64,000 bases of DNA from CAYVFC01 sp964450715 (GTDB taxonomy: Bacteria; Myxococcota_A; Polyangia; Polyangiales; JAFGIB01): contig CAYVFC010000020.1 of assembly GCA_964450715.1 (NCBI GenBank), positions 15,292 to 79,291 on the forward strand, given 5' to 3'. Made by a program: the position numbers and the translations under genes. The notes under the pieces were generated by a model. It saw nothing but the letters and a program-made list of their open reading frames with translations, was not told the DNA's origin and ran no database searches. This document shows positions 43,685-52,542 of the stretch, piece after piece; positions within the stretch are counted from its first letter, which is position 1; each line of letters opens with the position of its first letter.

Positions 43685-44374
43685 CTACCGCCAGCCGCCC
43701 AGGATCTGTTGCACCTCGTTTTGGATCTCGAGGCGCGCCTGGTGGCGCTCCAGTCCGTCTGCCAGCAATTCGTCGTAGACGGTCTCGCAATGGCGAACGT
43801 GGGCCTGTACGGCGAGCACGACCGCCTCCTCATCCAGCGCCTTGGCGGCGGCCGTTCGTCCGACGCGGCCCGAGTATTTCATACACGCGTGCTCGGCGAT
43901 CTCGTGCTCGCGTTCCGGCGGACAACGCGGGAATAGCTCCCGCACGCGAACGGCGAACCGCGCTTTGAACGCGGCATCCGTCTCCCTGGAGCGCTCGGCC
44001 GCGCGTTCTCGCTTTCGCGCCCTGGCGTCGGCGTCGGCCAGGCATTCGGCCTCGGCGCGTTCGAGCGCCGCTGCTTCCACCAGCAGGCCCTGCCGCTCGT
44101 ACCGCTTCCGTCCGCGGCTCCACTTGAGCACGACCGCGGCCAGCGTGGCGTGTTTCCGCGCCCGGCGCGCGAGGGCGGCGTCCCCCGAGGGCAGAAACGA
44201 GAGGTGGTCTAGGTCGGCGCAGGCCAGGCACAATGCGCCCTTGTCTCCGGCGAGGGTGATCCAGGCCTGGCGGCCGAGCTTCTCCCCGCACTCGTCGCAG
44301 CTCGAGTCGCGCGAAGAGATGAACACCTTCAGCTCGCCGGCCCTGTTTCGGCTTGAAGGCGTTTTTTTCGGCAT
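43685..44374 (-). CDS. DUF2293 domain protein
   Basis: 229 residues from ATG 44374 (TTG 44404 is in frame but weak). A CDECGEKLGRQAW zinc-ribbon-like piece with CLACADLDHL lies at 25-60, a long Arg/Glu/Ala-rich helical segment at 85-135, and the DUF2293 region at the end (AVRVRELFPRCPPEREHEIA, SGRVGRTAAAKALDEEAVVL, AHVRHCETVYDELL). DUF2293 proteins are of unknown function. The gene is convergent with the toxin gene, 11 bp apart. Confidence 0.82.
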   Translation of the reverse strand: MPKKTPSSRNRAGELKVFISSRDSSCDECGEKLGRQAWITLAGDKGALCLACADLDHLSFLPSGDAALARRARKHATLAAVVLKWSRGRKRYERQGLLVEAAALERAEAECLADADARARKRERAAERSRETDAAFKARFAVRVRELFPRCPPEREHEIAEHACMKYSGRVGRTAAAKALDEEAVVLAVQAHVRHCETVYDELLADGLERHQARLEIQNEVQQILGGWR

Positions 44375-44562
44375 CGATCCAACCTTGCGACCGATAGGGG
44401 TCAACGGTCGCTTCTAGGCAATAAGGGCGAGCAGCGCAAGCGCCGCGTTCCGGAGGTTTCGAGAAGAGGCGACGGACGTAACTATGTCACAGAACGTCGA
44501 GTTAGGCCTTGTTGACAGAGCGATAAAGGAACGCCCCGGTTTCTTTGCAGCGTCCATCCAGC

Positions 44563-44733
44563 GTCCCCGGATGCGTGACCCCCACCACGGCGGCCTGGGG
44601 CGCTGGCTGATGCAAATACGCTACAGTCCGAGCGCCCCGTTCGCGGTATCGCTTGTAATTACGCGGCGTTGGCCAAAGAAGAACGGGGACTGAAAATCCT
44701 CGTGTCGACAGTTCGATTCTATTCCTGGGCACC
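44563..44733 (+). repeat. Copy 2 of the tRNA-Phe-linked direct repeat (att-like), with conserved upstream 115 bp
   Basis: 44687-44733 repeats 42880-42926 of tRNA-Phe (anticodon stem to CC of the 3' end) with 3 mismatches in 47. The preceding ~120 bp (GTCCCCGG..GTGACCCCCACCACGGCGGC and on to AAGAACGGGGAC) closely match 54254-54377. The fragment cannot form a tRNA. It is followed by a terminator hairpin at 44739-44760. Confidence 0.85.
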
Positions 44734-44738
44734 GAAGG

Positions 44739-44760
44739 CCCCGCTTTTCGCGGGGGTTTT
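44739..44760 (+). terminator. Terminator hairpin after tRNA-Phe fragment
   Basis: CCCCGC-TTTTC-GCGGGG, one G, then TTTT. It corresponds in position to the terminator after the intact tRNA and supports duplication of the whole tRNA-downstream segment. Confidence 0.7.
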
Positions 44761-44925
44761 AGCAGTTCAGGGGTTGGCGCCGTCGCTCGACTAGCGATTT
44801 CGGTCCGCGGCGAATTCCTTATCGCCATTGTGATCCGGCGGTACGCGGGATTCGACGGACTGACGACAGGGAGGCACCTGGCCGCGGGACTTCTGGGAAT
44901 ACCACCATTCGGATCCGAACAAGAT
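44761..44925 (+). pseudogene. Decayed duplicate of the DUF433 gene upstream region and 5' end
   Basis: By eye this aligns with 42960-43107 at roughly 70% identity: GGGGTTGGCGCCGTC with GGGGTTGACGGCGTC, CCGGCGGTACGC with the same string, GATTCGACGG with AATTCGACGG, GGGACTTCTGGGAATA with CGGACTTCTGGAAATA, and ATTCGGATCC with ATTCGGATCC. The start codon is lost and the match ends after codon 12, so only a fossil remains. Confidence 0.65.
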
Positions 44926-45233
44926 CCGACGTTTTCTGTTTTTCGATCGCGTCCCCGATCTCCCCGGTAAAGCGGCCTAAAGGCTTGAGTTTCAGGCTCG
45001 CCCGGGAGCGGGGTAAAGCCGGGGGGGCCTCGCTCGGTCTTTTTCTAAGCTTCGTCCGAAAGCGGGGTCATACCGGAAGAGCGTCGATAACGAGACGACG
45101 GTACAGGGCTCGTGGCGGCGGTGGCGCCGCAGCCCGAATCGTACGAGCCGGATTGTCTGTCGGATTCCGATTCGGTTCGCCCGCGCGCGGCGGGACCGGT
45201 GTTCGCTCCGGAAGGGAGCAAGGGGATCGTGTC

Positions 45234-46826
45234 ATGATAATTAAATGCCAGAGCTGTCACGCTAGGTATTCGGTCGCCGATGAGAAAATCATAGGTAGAA
45301 GCTGCCGGATTCGCTGCAAAAGTTGTGGCGAAACCATCTTCATCCGAGGAGGGCGAGTGGACTCGCCGGTTCTCGCCGTAGGCAGCCCACACCACAAGGA
45401 GGAAGCGCGATGGCACGTGGTGTTCGAAGGGGATTCGCACGGTCCCTATGACGTCGTACAGATCGGCGAGTTGATCACCAGCAACCGCATCGACTGGGAC
45501 TCATTTGTCTGGTGTGAGGGGTATGAAGAGTGGCGGCCCGCCCGCGAAATCGAAGAACTGGTCGATGCATTACGGGCGGACGCCGACCGAGCCTGCGGAT
45601 CAACGAACGAGACAGCGGTTCGTTCGCCGGAAGAAGAGGAGAAACGTGATTCGGGACCGGTGTCGATGGGGGCCGACCCCTTCGCCGAAATTGAACGGGA
45701 CGAAGCGGTCTTCTCCCGTTCGTTCTATAACGGATCGGAGCAGTCACCCCCCATGACCGGGGCCCGCAACGAGAGCTCGGTTCTCTTTTCGCTGCAGAAT
45801 CTCAGGGGGCTGGCAACCGATTCGGCGTCGGCCGGGGGCATGGATGCTGCCAGAGCAAACGTTCGAGAAGAGGCGGACCGCGATATCACGGGCTCCGGCT
45901 TGATCGATATCCGAGCCCTGGCCGCCGCGTCCGGGTTCGTCAAGAACGATAACCGCGTGGACGAGCGCGACGAGTTGCTATTCTCGAGCTCGAGCGGAGT
46001 AGCCTTCGAGGCGCTCGCTTCTCCGATCGCGGCACCCCGGGGCCTGCCGGCCGAGACCCGCGCCAGAAACAGGCAGCTATTCGTCGCCATCGCGACGGGC
46101 CAGGCGCTGATCGCGGCGGCGATGGTGGCGGCGGCGGTCGTGTTCGTTCATGACGGTGATGGAGAGAGCGTTCCCTCTCAGTTTCGCATCAAGCCCGCGC
46201 CGGTCGGCGTCGACCGGGCCGCGACCGCCGATACGCCCTCGGCAATAGGCCCGGCGGAAGTCGAAGGGGCGTCGGTGGATACGCGGGATGTCGTCGGCGA
46301 TGGAGTCGCGGAAAACGGCGTTCGTAAACCGGTGAAGCGGGGTGCCAGGCCGAAACGCGGGCGCCGTAAGGCCGACAGGCCCCCGGACGGCGATCTCAGT
46401 GCGCCGCCATCGCCGTCAGCCGTTTCGACCGAGACCGTGACCGAGCGCTCGACGGCCGGCGATACCTTCGAGAAGGTGCTGAGCGAGCTGGTTCCCTCCA
46501 AGGACGGCGAACCGGACGACGCCGACGAACCGGCCGGTGATCCCGCTCGACCGCGAGCGGGATCCTTTCTGCCGGTGCGGCCCTCCAAGGACGAGGTGAA
46601 GGCCGTGCTGCGCGCGCTTCAGCCCCAGATCCGGGCTTGCTCGGACGGAACAGCGCCGCTGGCCACGGTGTCCATGGTAGTCGGTAGCAGCGGTCGGGTT
46701 CGGAGCGCCCGTGTACGGGAGTTTTCCGGTCCGATGGCCGCGTGCATCGCCAGGGCAGTGCGAAAGGCGAGGTTCCCGCAATTCAGGGCAGGGCAGCTCC
46801 CGATCCAGTTCCCCTATCGTCTCTAG
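45234..46826 (+). CDS. AgmX/GltJ-like protein: zinc finger, GYF domain, membrane helix, TonB-like C-terminus
   Basis: 530 residues. MIIKCQSCHARYSVADEKII with CKSCG makes a four-Cys finger (C5, C8, C28, C31). A GYF_2 domain follows (RWHVVFEGDSHGPYDVVQIG..WCEGYEEWRP, about 58-105). Then come a disordered acidic region, one membrane helix (about 285-310, ATGQALIAAAMVAAAVVFV), a periplasmic linker and a C-terminal AgmX/PglI-type domain (VLRALQPQIRAC..RVRSARV..ARFPQF). This order matches GltJ (AgmX) of the Myxococcus gliding machinery, which has a cytoplasmic finger and GYF and a periplasmic TonB-like end. The start at 45234 has GAAGGGAGCAAGGGG upstream. Confidence 0.85.
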   Translation: MIIKCQSCHARYSVADEKIIGRSCRIRCKSCGETIFIRGGRVDSPVLAVGSPHHKEEARWHVVFEGDSHGPYDVVQIGELITSNRIDWDSFVWCEGYEEWRPAREIEELVDALRADADRACGSTNETAVRSPEEEEKRDSGPVSMGADPFAEIERDEAVFSRSFYNGSEQSPPMTGARNESSVLFSLQNLRGLATDSASAGGMDAARANVREEADRDITGSGLIDIRALAAASGFVKNDNRVDERDELLFSSSSGVAFEALASPIAAPRGLPAETRARNRQLFVAIATGQALIAAAMVAAAVVFVHDGDGESVPSQFRIKPAPVGVDRAATADTPSAIGPAEVEGASVDTRDVVGDGVAENGVRKPVKRGARPKRGRRKADRPPDGDLSAPPSPSAVSTETVTERSTAGDTFEKVLSELVPSKDGEPDDADEPAGDPARPRAGSFLPVRPSKDEVKAVLRALQPQIRACSDGTAPLATVSMVVGSSGRVRSARVREFSGPMAACIARAVRKARFPQFRAGQLPIQFPYRL

Positions 46827-46842
46827 AGCCTTCGAGGTATAG

Positions 46843-46922
46843 GGGACGGACCCAAAAGACTTAATATCGAAACGCTTCTTTGAGGCGGAGCGGAGGGGTT
46901 TAAGTTTTGTATCCGTTCCCGA
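46843..46922. repeat. Imperfect inverted repeat of the GGGGACGTACCC family
   Basis: GGGGACGGACCCAAAAGACT on the left faces GTTTAAGTTTTGTATCCG on the right. The same consensus (GGGGACGTACCCAACTTAAA) occurs twice at 58994-59062, so this is a dispersed REP-type element. Confidence 0.55.
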
Positions 46923-47108
46923 TTCGTCCTTGTCATGGCTTCGCCTGACGTACAGCTCGGCGGGATTGTTGGAGGGCAAGTATAAGAAGTACTATCAGCC
47001 AGAGGGGTTTACCGACCATTGCCGCTCTTAGCTGCGATTCTCCTTGTTGTGTGAAATGTTGCTAAGGCCCAACAAGCCGAAAGGGGCGCGGAGGTTCCTG
47101 GCGGTTCC

Positions 47109-47327
47109 GTGGCGGGATCGACCGGCGGGGCCGAAGAGCCAAGGTATGTCGCGGCCGTCCGAGAGGGATTTCAAGAGTTTTTCGAGGGAAACTGGGAACG
47201 TTCGAACGCAGCCTTTCGCAAGGCTTATGCAGTTTTTCCAAACGCCCATACGCACCGCGGGATCGGGATGACCGCCGCAAAGGCGGGCGACTTGATGCGC
47301 CTTCGAGTCTCGGCGCCCCGCCATTAA
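47109..47327 (+). pseudogene. N-terminal remnant of a TPR-type protein
   Basis: Reads REGFQEFFEGNWERSNAAFR, then KAYAVFPNAHTHRGIGMTAA, the widespread myxobacterial opening of TPR proteins (usually FPNARTLRGLGMAAFELRRY). The frame then degenerates and ends after 72 codons next to the terminal-inverted-repeat element at 47347. Only one helix-turn-helix repeat remains. Confidence 0.5.
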
Positions 47328-47346
47328 TGGCCGTCCGGGGGCGCGA

Positions 47347-47498
47347 TCCCGAAAAGGGGCCAACACGGTTCGTAACTACGCATAATTCCGCGGAAAACGC
47401 CGTTTTTTGTCGCCTGTATCCCGAAAACTCGTACGTTTTAGCCTTCCTGAATTCCTCTATGATTTCGATCGGTTATGCCGATTGGCCCCTTTTCGGGA
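47347..47498. mobile_element. Small terminal-inverted-repeat element (about 150 bp), MITE-like
   Basis: Perfect 17-bp arms TCCCGAAAAGGGGCCAA (47347-47363) and TTGGCCCCTTTTCGGGA (47482-47498). Imperfect pairing extends outward over about 18 more bases (GTCCGGGGGCGCG with CGCACCCGCCGTCCGG). No transposase is encoded, and no clear target duplication could be defined. Confidence 0.55.
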
Positions 47499-47548
47499 CC
47501 GCACCCGCCGTCCGGTAGCTGCTCTACGTCCCTGGGGGATTCGGGGAT

Positions 47549-48817
47549 TCAGGTACCTTTATCGCCTTCGTTTGTGGGCTGGGCGATATCCTTTGCGTTT
47601 TGCAGAAAGGTCTCGATATTCTGAAGGCGGCCGGCCTGGCATTTCGAGGCGGAACGGGAACGTCGCTCGGATACGGGAGCGCACCTGCGCGTGACCTCCT
47701 TCACGGCAGCGGCGAGATGTCTGTCGTCTCCGGCCTTGTCGAGGAATAGCAGAAAGAAGTCTCGCGCCTTGGTCATGTCCTCGATCGTGGCGTTCCTGTA
47801 GTCCTGATAGAGGACTCCCAGATTGAAAAAGGTTTCCGCCCGGTCGCCGTCTATCTCGATGGCTCGCAGATAGGCTTTGCCGGCCGCGTCTGTCCGTCCC
47901 AGCCCCCGGAGGGAAATGGCAAGACCGATCTGCGCGCTGAAGCTGTCGGGCTGCAATTCGAGCGCCTTGCGGAAAGCCCGGTGCGCATCGCGGTACCCCC
48001 GGAACTTCAGCGTGAGCCGGGCGAAGTTCATGTGGGCCTCGAATATCTTCGGATCGAGCTCCGTCGCCGTGCGGAACTTGGCCGAGGCGCCGATGATGTC
48101 CTTCTGCCGCAGATTGATCAGACCCCAGGCGTTGTAGATAGGGGCGTAACCGGGGTCGACCCGCAGGGCCTGGGTGCATACGACCTCGGCTAGTGCGAGC
48201 TTCTTTTCGTCCTCCTCGGCCCCCATCAGAAATAGCAGGGCCATCTCGTAAAAGGCGGGAAGATAGCGAGCGTCGATGGCCAGGGCCCGGCGCAGGTTAT
48301 TGAGCGCCTCCCGCGTGTCCCCGTTCCGCCGTTGGGCGATGGCGAGATTGACGTATCCCTCGATACACCGCGGATCGTCGCGTACCGCCCTGCGAAACTC
48401 GCGTTCGGCTTCCGATGAACGCCCGCCGATCGCATGCAGAATGCCGATCTTCACCCGCGATTTACAGAACTCGTCGTCCACGACCAGAGAACGCCGATAC
48501 AGATCCAGGGCCCTTGCCTGCTGTCCGCATTCTTCGTGGATGAGCCCGGCCATGTAGAGCGTCGCGGCCGAGTCGTTCTTCTCTCCCGAGCCGGCGTCAA
48601 GAGCGGACATCACCTCCTCGCATACCGCCTCGGAGAAGCCCTGCTTGCTCGCCTGTTCGTAAAGGGAGATTCGTTTCGCCAGACGGCGTTGTTGAGCTCG
48701 GCGCAGGGGAACCGCGTCGGCTCTCGACGGTGCCTTCACTGCAACCGGAGCTCTACAGGCAACGAAGAGCATTGACACCGCGACGAAAAAGACCGCAACC
48801 ATCGAGCTGTGTTTCAT
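47549..48817 (-). CDS. TPR lipoprotein, AglT/GltE-like
   Basis: 422 residues. The signal ends MLFVAC (lipobox Cys21). At least eight TPR repeats fill residues 80-380: AGLIHEECGQQARALDLYRR, VNLAIAQRRNGDTREALNNL, AWGLINLRQKDIIGASAKFR and FNLGVLYQDYRNATIEDMTK. In Myxococcus, gltE (aglT) encodes a TPR lipoprotein needed for gliding and lies next to gltD (agmU). Here the next gene upstream is an 1181-residue TPR protein, and the two overlap by 4 nt (ATGA). The assignment is by architecture and order, not by a sequence search. Confidence 0.78.
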   Translation of the reverse strand: MKHSSMVAVFFVAVSMLFVACRAPVAVKAPSRADAVPLRRAQQRRLAKRISLYEQASKQGFSEAVCEEVMSALDAGSGEKNDSAATLYMAGLIHEECGQQARALDLYRRSLVVDDEFCKSRVKIGILHAIGGRSSEAEREFRRAVRDDPRCIEGYVNLAIAQRRNGDTREALNNLRRALAIDARYLPAFYEMALLFLMGAEEDEKKLALAEVVCTQALRVDPGYAPIYNAWGLINLRQKDIIGASAKFRTATELDPKIFEAHMNFARLTLKFRGYRDAHRAFRKALELQPDSFSAQIGLAISLRGLGRTDAAGKAYLRAIEIDGDRAETFFNLGVLYQDYRNATIEDMTKARDFFLLFLDKAGDDRHLAAAVKEVTRRCAPVSERRSRSASKCQAGRLQNIETFLQNAKDIAQPTNEGDKGT

Positions 48818-51800
48818 CGTCCCTCCTCATCGGTTCCCGGCACCGCTCCGGGTATGGCCCATGCCGTATAGAAAAAATCCGCATCACCGCGCAGCTCGGC
48901 CGCGCGCGGATAGGTCGCCGGATCGAGCCGGGAGAGCTCGGTCTCGCAATGGGTCGAGTACTCGTTGAACCAGCGAAGCTTGGTCGCGGTTGACAGACAG
49001 TATCTATAGGCATCGGTCGCCTGAACGACCCAGTGCTGAGAGGTTTCGTCCAGTTTTTCGAAATAGAGGGCTACGAGCTCCTCGTCTCCCTCGAGCCAGG
49101 GCGGCACGGGCGCCTCGCGAAACTCGTTCACGAAACTCAGGTAGACGTCCCCCACCCTCGCTGCCGCGGCGATACTCCACCCCGGGACCGACAGCGTGGC
49201 GACGCGGTCGTAGGTTATTCGGGTTCCGTCCATGGCCGAGAGCTTGCGCTGCATCCAGCGGGCGAAATCTCGATTCAACCATTGCTGGAAAAGCGCCGTC
49301 CTTCTGGCCCGGTATCGGCCTTTCGCACGAAATGAGGGGAACTCGATGGCCATGAAGGCGTCGTATGCGTCGTTCGCTTGATGGAACAGCGCCTCCGCCG
49401 TCGCCGTTCGCGCGAGCGCCGCGAAGCGCTCCTTCTGTTCCTTCGTCTCCTCGAGCTTGGCGATTCTGTCAGCGGCGCCCCTGAACCAGGCGTCGGACGC
49501 CGCCCTGAAGAAGGGCAACGCCCTGCTCTTTCTACCCAGAGACAGATAGGCACGGCCGATCTCGACGTTGGCCTGAATCACCTCGTGGGGCATGGCCCGG
49601 GATCCGTATCGGTCCAGAAAACCGCGATAGTGTTCCGCCACCCGCTGCCACTGCCCCGAGCGCCTGTAGATCGAACCGAGCGCGTACTTGACCCGGGACG
49701 CGTCGCGCGGATACCTGGCCGCGAAGTGTTTTTCGAAAAGCGCGGCATCCTCGATCGCCTTCTTCTCGTCGCCGAGCCCCAGGCGGAAAAAGACCGCGTT
49801 CTGAAGCGCCTCGTGCGCCCCAGCGCACAGACCGAGTTCCCTGTCCTTCGCCGGGCAATCTTTCCCGGTCTGGCGGGGATACTTGCCGGCGAAGATCTCG
49901 TAGTACTCCGCGGCCCGGTCGTACATGGCCAGGGCGTGGAAGTTGGCTCCCACGAGATATACGGCTTTTGGGGCGAGCGGACTGTTCGGATATTTTTCGA
50001 CCAGAACGGTCCGTGTCTTGATCGCCCTGCCCAGCAGGTGATCGGCCTCAAAGCAGATCGCGGCGTTGAACAACACCTCATCCAGCCGGCCGCAATTCGG
50101 ATATTTTCGTGCAATGGTCATATAGATTTTTGCGGCCGACTTCCATTGCTGATTTGCCTGGCGCTCCTCAGCGTTCTTGCGCATCATCTCGCACCGCAAC
50201 CTGGCCAGCACGTCACACAACCCCCCCTGATCTTCATCTTCGCGGTCGTCGGAGGCGCAAAAAGACCGGTCCAACGGATCGATCGAGGTCCGTAACTCCT
50301 CGAAGCAAGCCGGATTCCTCGCCGAGCCGCGGCTCCCGAGTGCGTTCAAGGAATCGAGATAGAGATTCGCCGCGTATGGCGCCACCTCGTCGTCCCGGTG
50401 GTTGAACGCCACATCCCTGAACAGGACGGCTGCTTCCTCGAAGTGTCGGGCCTCGTAGTGGATATAGGCCCTCCGGTACTTGATATGCGCGACGTGTTCT
50501 CCCCGGGGCGAGACGCAGAGGTAGCGGCGGAATGCCGCGAGCATCTTCTTCTCGGTATCCGCGAGCTCGCGCGGGGCGTGTTGCGGGCAATTCTGGTTAT
50601 CGCAATCGTCGGCCGATGCCGCGCCCAATCGCTTCCGGTCTTTCCTGTAGGTCGTCCGGTAGACGTTGTTGTAACAGAGCACCGCGGCGTAGGCCGCATC
50701 CCGGCTGAAAGCGCCGCGGGGTTCGATCTCGACCACCCGGTCGAAGGCTTCGGCGCATTCGTCCCAGGCCTCCATCTTCCACAGCAGCTCGGCCATGAAA
50801 TAGGTAGCCCGGTACCGCGTCGTCCGATGACGCCGATCGATATCGGGAAACCGTAGCCGATCCAGGTCCGGGAATTGCTGGAGAAGAAGCCGGTACAAGC
50901 GCGCCGAGAGCTTCATGGTTTCTTCATCGTTCGTTCCCGGCTGGGTGTCGGTGCCGACCGCTTCCCTGTGCCAGGCCGTGGCCAGATCGATGAGCGCGGA
51001 GGCGGCCGCCTCCCTGCATGATCGCGTCGGGCTTGCTTCGCTCTGGTTCTGTCGGGTCTTCTCGGCGATGTCCGCCAGCCGTTGCGCCTCGACGAGTTGT
51101 TCTGGCTTGGGCCTGGAAGCGACGACGGCCGCGGTCACGCGCGCCTGCCATTCGCAGAGGCGGAGGCTGTCTGGCTTTCGCCGCATCAAGTCGTGATATA
51201 CGGCTACCGCCTGCGGCCAGCGCCCCGTGCCTTCATACAGCCGCCCCAGGTTTTCCAGCATCCCGAGCGCCTGCTTGTTGTCGCTGGCGTAACGCGAGAA
51301 GAAGCGAAAGGCGCGAGCGGGAATGCCGACCTGGGCGTAGGCGAGAACCATCTCCTTTCGCGCCTGCCCGACCAGGTTGGAAACGTTGAACGCGTCGGGG
51401 TGAGCGGCGCCGAATTCGATGACCCTGACAAAGCTCTCGAGCGCTTCCTGGTATTCCTCGAGGTTATAGCGGCACCACGCCTGTTTATAGAGCGCGTAAC
51501 CGTAGACTCGGTTCGCATCCGGGGGTATCTGTACGATCTTCTCGTAGAAAAGCCCGGCGGCGCGCATGTCGCCCTGTTGGAAGTAATACTCGGCGAAGGA
51601 GAGATAGGCGTGCGGTATGTAGGCGCTTGCAGGATGCTCCTTAATCAGCCTGTGGTAGACGTGTCGTGCGCGGTCGAACTGCCGCAGTTCCTCCAGCGAG
51701 TACCCCAGCGAGAAGAGCACCTCGTCGATACGGCGGTACCCGGGATGATCCCTGACGAATTGTGCCAGGGTTCGAATATGGCTCGCCCTGAGCCGGTCCA

Positions 51801-52359
51801 GTCTGTCCTGGGCGCGCCCCTGCTCGTTCTTCAGACGCGAGCACCGGCTTTCGTCCCTTTGAGTTTTACATGTCTCGAAGATAGGCTGGTCGAGCCCACG
51901 AACCACGGCGTTCTGCTGTAGCGCCATCTCCAGAAGAATTCTCGACAGGCGCAGAATATAGTCCGGCCGTCTCGGATCCGAGGGCAGCGCGTTCTCGACC
52001 AGACGCCGCGCGACGGCCAACTCCTTCTTCAGCAACACCGCGCTTCTGCGCCGCGACGGATCGTGACCGAACAGATCGCCTGCTTTGATCCGGATCTCCG
52101 GACCGGCTTTCGGCGGCCGGGGCTCGACCCTCTCCCGCCGTTCTTGCCCTTTCAGATGAGAAGCGGGCCGGCCGCTATTGCGGCGACGGGAGGCCTCGGC
52201 GGTCAGGCCGGCGGGACACGCCTCGATTGTCTCTCGAACTTCTTTCGGAATACAGATGGGCCGGTTGTCGGCGTGAGCCTCGCCGGAAAAGAATGCGGCG
52301 ACGAGGAACATCGCGATGAATGACGATATCGGTTCTCTTCGCGCACCAGTTCTTCGCAC
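48814..52359 (-). CDS. Large secreted TPR protein, AgmU/GltD-like
   Basis: 1181 residues from a GTG with GAGGAGGCGGC before it. The signal peptide ends SGEAHA-DN. Many tetratricopeptide units cover almost the whole length, such as FSLGYSLEELRQFDRARHVY, LSFAEYYFQQGDMRAAGLFY, YKQAWCRYNLEEYQEALESF, FNAAICFEADHLLGRAIKTR and YALGSIYRRSGQWQRVAEHY. Length and design fit GltD (AgmU, about 1200 residues) of the Glt trans-envelope complex. Coupled to the GltE-like gene. It should act in the periplasm as a scaffold between inner-membrane GltJ-type proteins and the outer membrane (inference from Myxococcus). Confidence 0.8.
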   Translation of the reverse strand: MRRTGARREPISSFIAMFLVAAFFSGEAHADNRPICIPKEVRETIEACPAGLTAEASRRRNSGRPASHLKGQERRERVEPRPPKAGPEIRIKAGDLFGHDPSRRRSAVLLKKELAVARRLVENALPSDPRRPDYILRLSRILLEMALQQNAVVRGLDQPIFETCKTQRDESRCSRLKNEQGRAQDRLDRLRASHIRTLAQFVRDHPGYRRIDEVLFSLGYSLEELRQFDRARHVYHRLIKEHPASAYIPHAYLSFAEYYFQQGDMRAAGLFYEKIVQIPPDANRVYGYALYKQAWCRYNLEEYQEALESFVRVIEFGAAHPDAFNVSNLVGQARKEMVLAYAQVGIPARAFRFFSRYASDNKQALGMLENLGRLYEGTGRWPQAVAVYHDLMRRKPDSLRLCEWQARVTAAVVASRPKPEQLVEAQRLADIAEKTRQNQSEASPTRSCREAAASALIDLATAWHREAVGTDTQPGTNDEETMKLSARLYRLLLQQFPDLDRLRFPDIDRRHRTTRYRATYFMAELLWKMEAWDECAEAFDRVVEIEPRGAFSRDAAYAAVLCYNNVYRTTYRKDRKRLGAASADDCDNQNCPQHAPRELADTEKKMLAAFRRYLCVSPRGEHVAHIKYRRAYIHYEARHFEEAAVLFRDVAFNHRDDEVAPYAANLYLDSLNALGSRGSARNPACFEELRTSIDPLDRSFCASDDREDEDQGGLCDVLARLRCEMMRKNAEERQANQQWKSAAKIYMTIARKYPNCGRLDEVLFNAAICFEADHLLGRAIKTRTVLVEKYPNSPLAPKAVYLVGANFHALAMYDRAAEYYEIFAGKYPRQTGKDCPAKDRELGLCAGAHEALQNAVFFRLGLGDEKKAIEDAALFEKHFAARYPRDASRVKYALGSIYRRSGQWQRVAEHYRGFLDRYGSRAMPHEVIQANVEIGRAYLSLGRKSRALPFFRAASDAWFRGAADRIAKLEETKEQKERFAALARTATAEALFHQANDAYDAFMAIEFPSFRAKGRYRARRTALFQQWLNRDFARWMQRKLSAMDGTRITYDRVATLSVPGWSIAAAARVGDVYLSFVNEFREAPVPPWLEGDEELVALYFEKLDETSQHWVVQATDAYRYCLSTATKLRWFNEYSTHCETELSRLDPATYPRAAELRGDADFFYTAWAIPGAVPGTDEEGR

Positions 52360-52542
52360 GCCGCCTCCTCACGCGCCGATTCACCCGCCGCTCCGCACCG
52401 CGACCCTCGCCGTTCCACTTCTCCGGCGATCGACTCTGGCGATCGGCTTTCGCGATCGGCGCAGGCTGTTTTCAGCCCCTGATCATGAATGAAGGCAAGG
52501 GACTATATTCTTTAAAAATACGAAGCGGCGCAAACGGATCGA

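Noticed and set aside
44687..44733. Possible second tRNA-Phe
   Set aside because: Only the part from anticodon stem to 3' end is present. The D-arm and 5' acceptor strand are missing, so it cannot fold as a tRNA.
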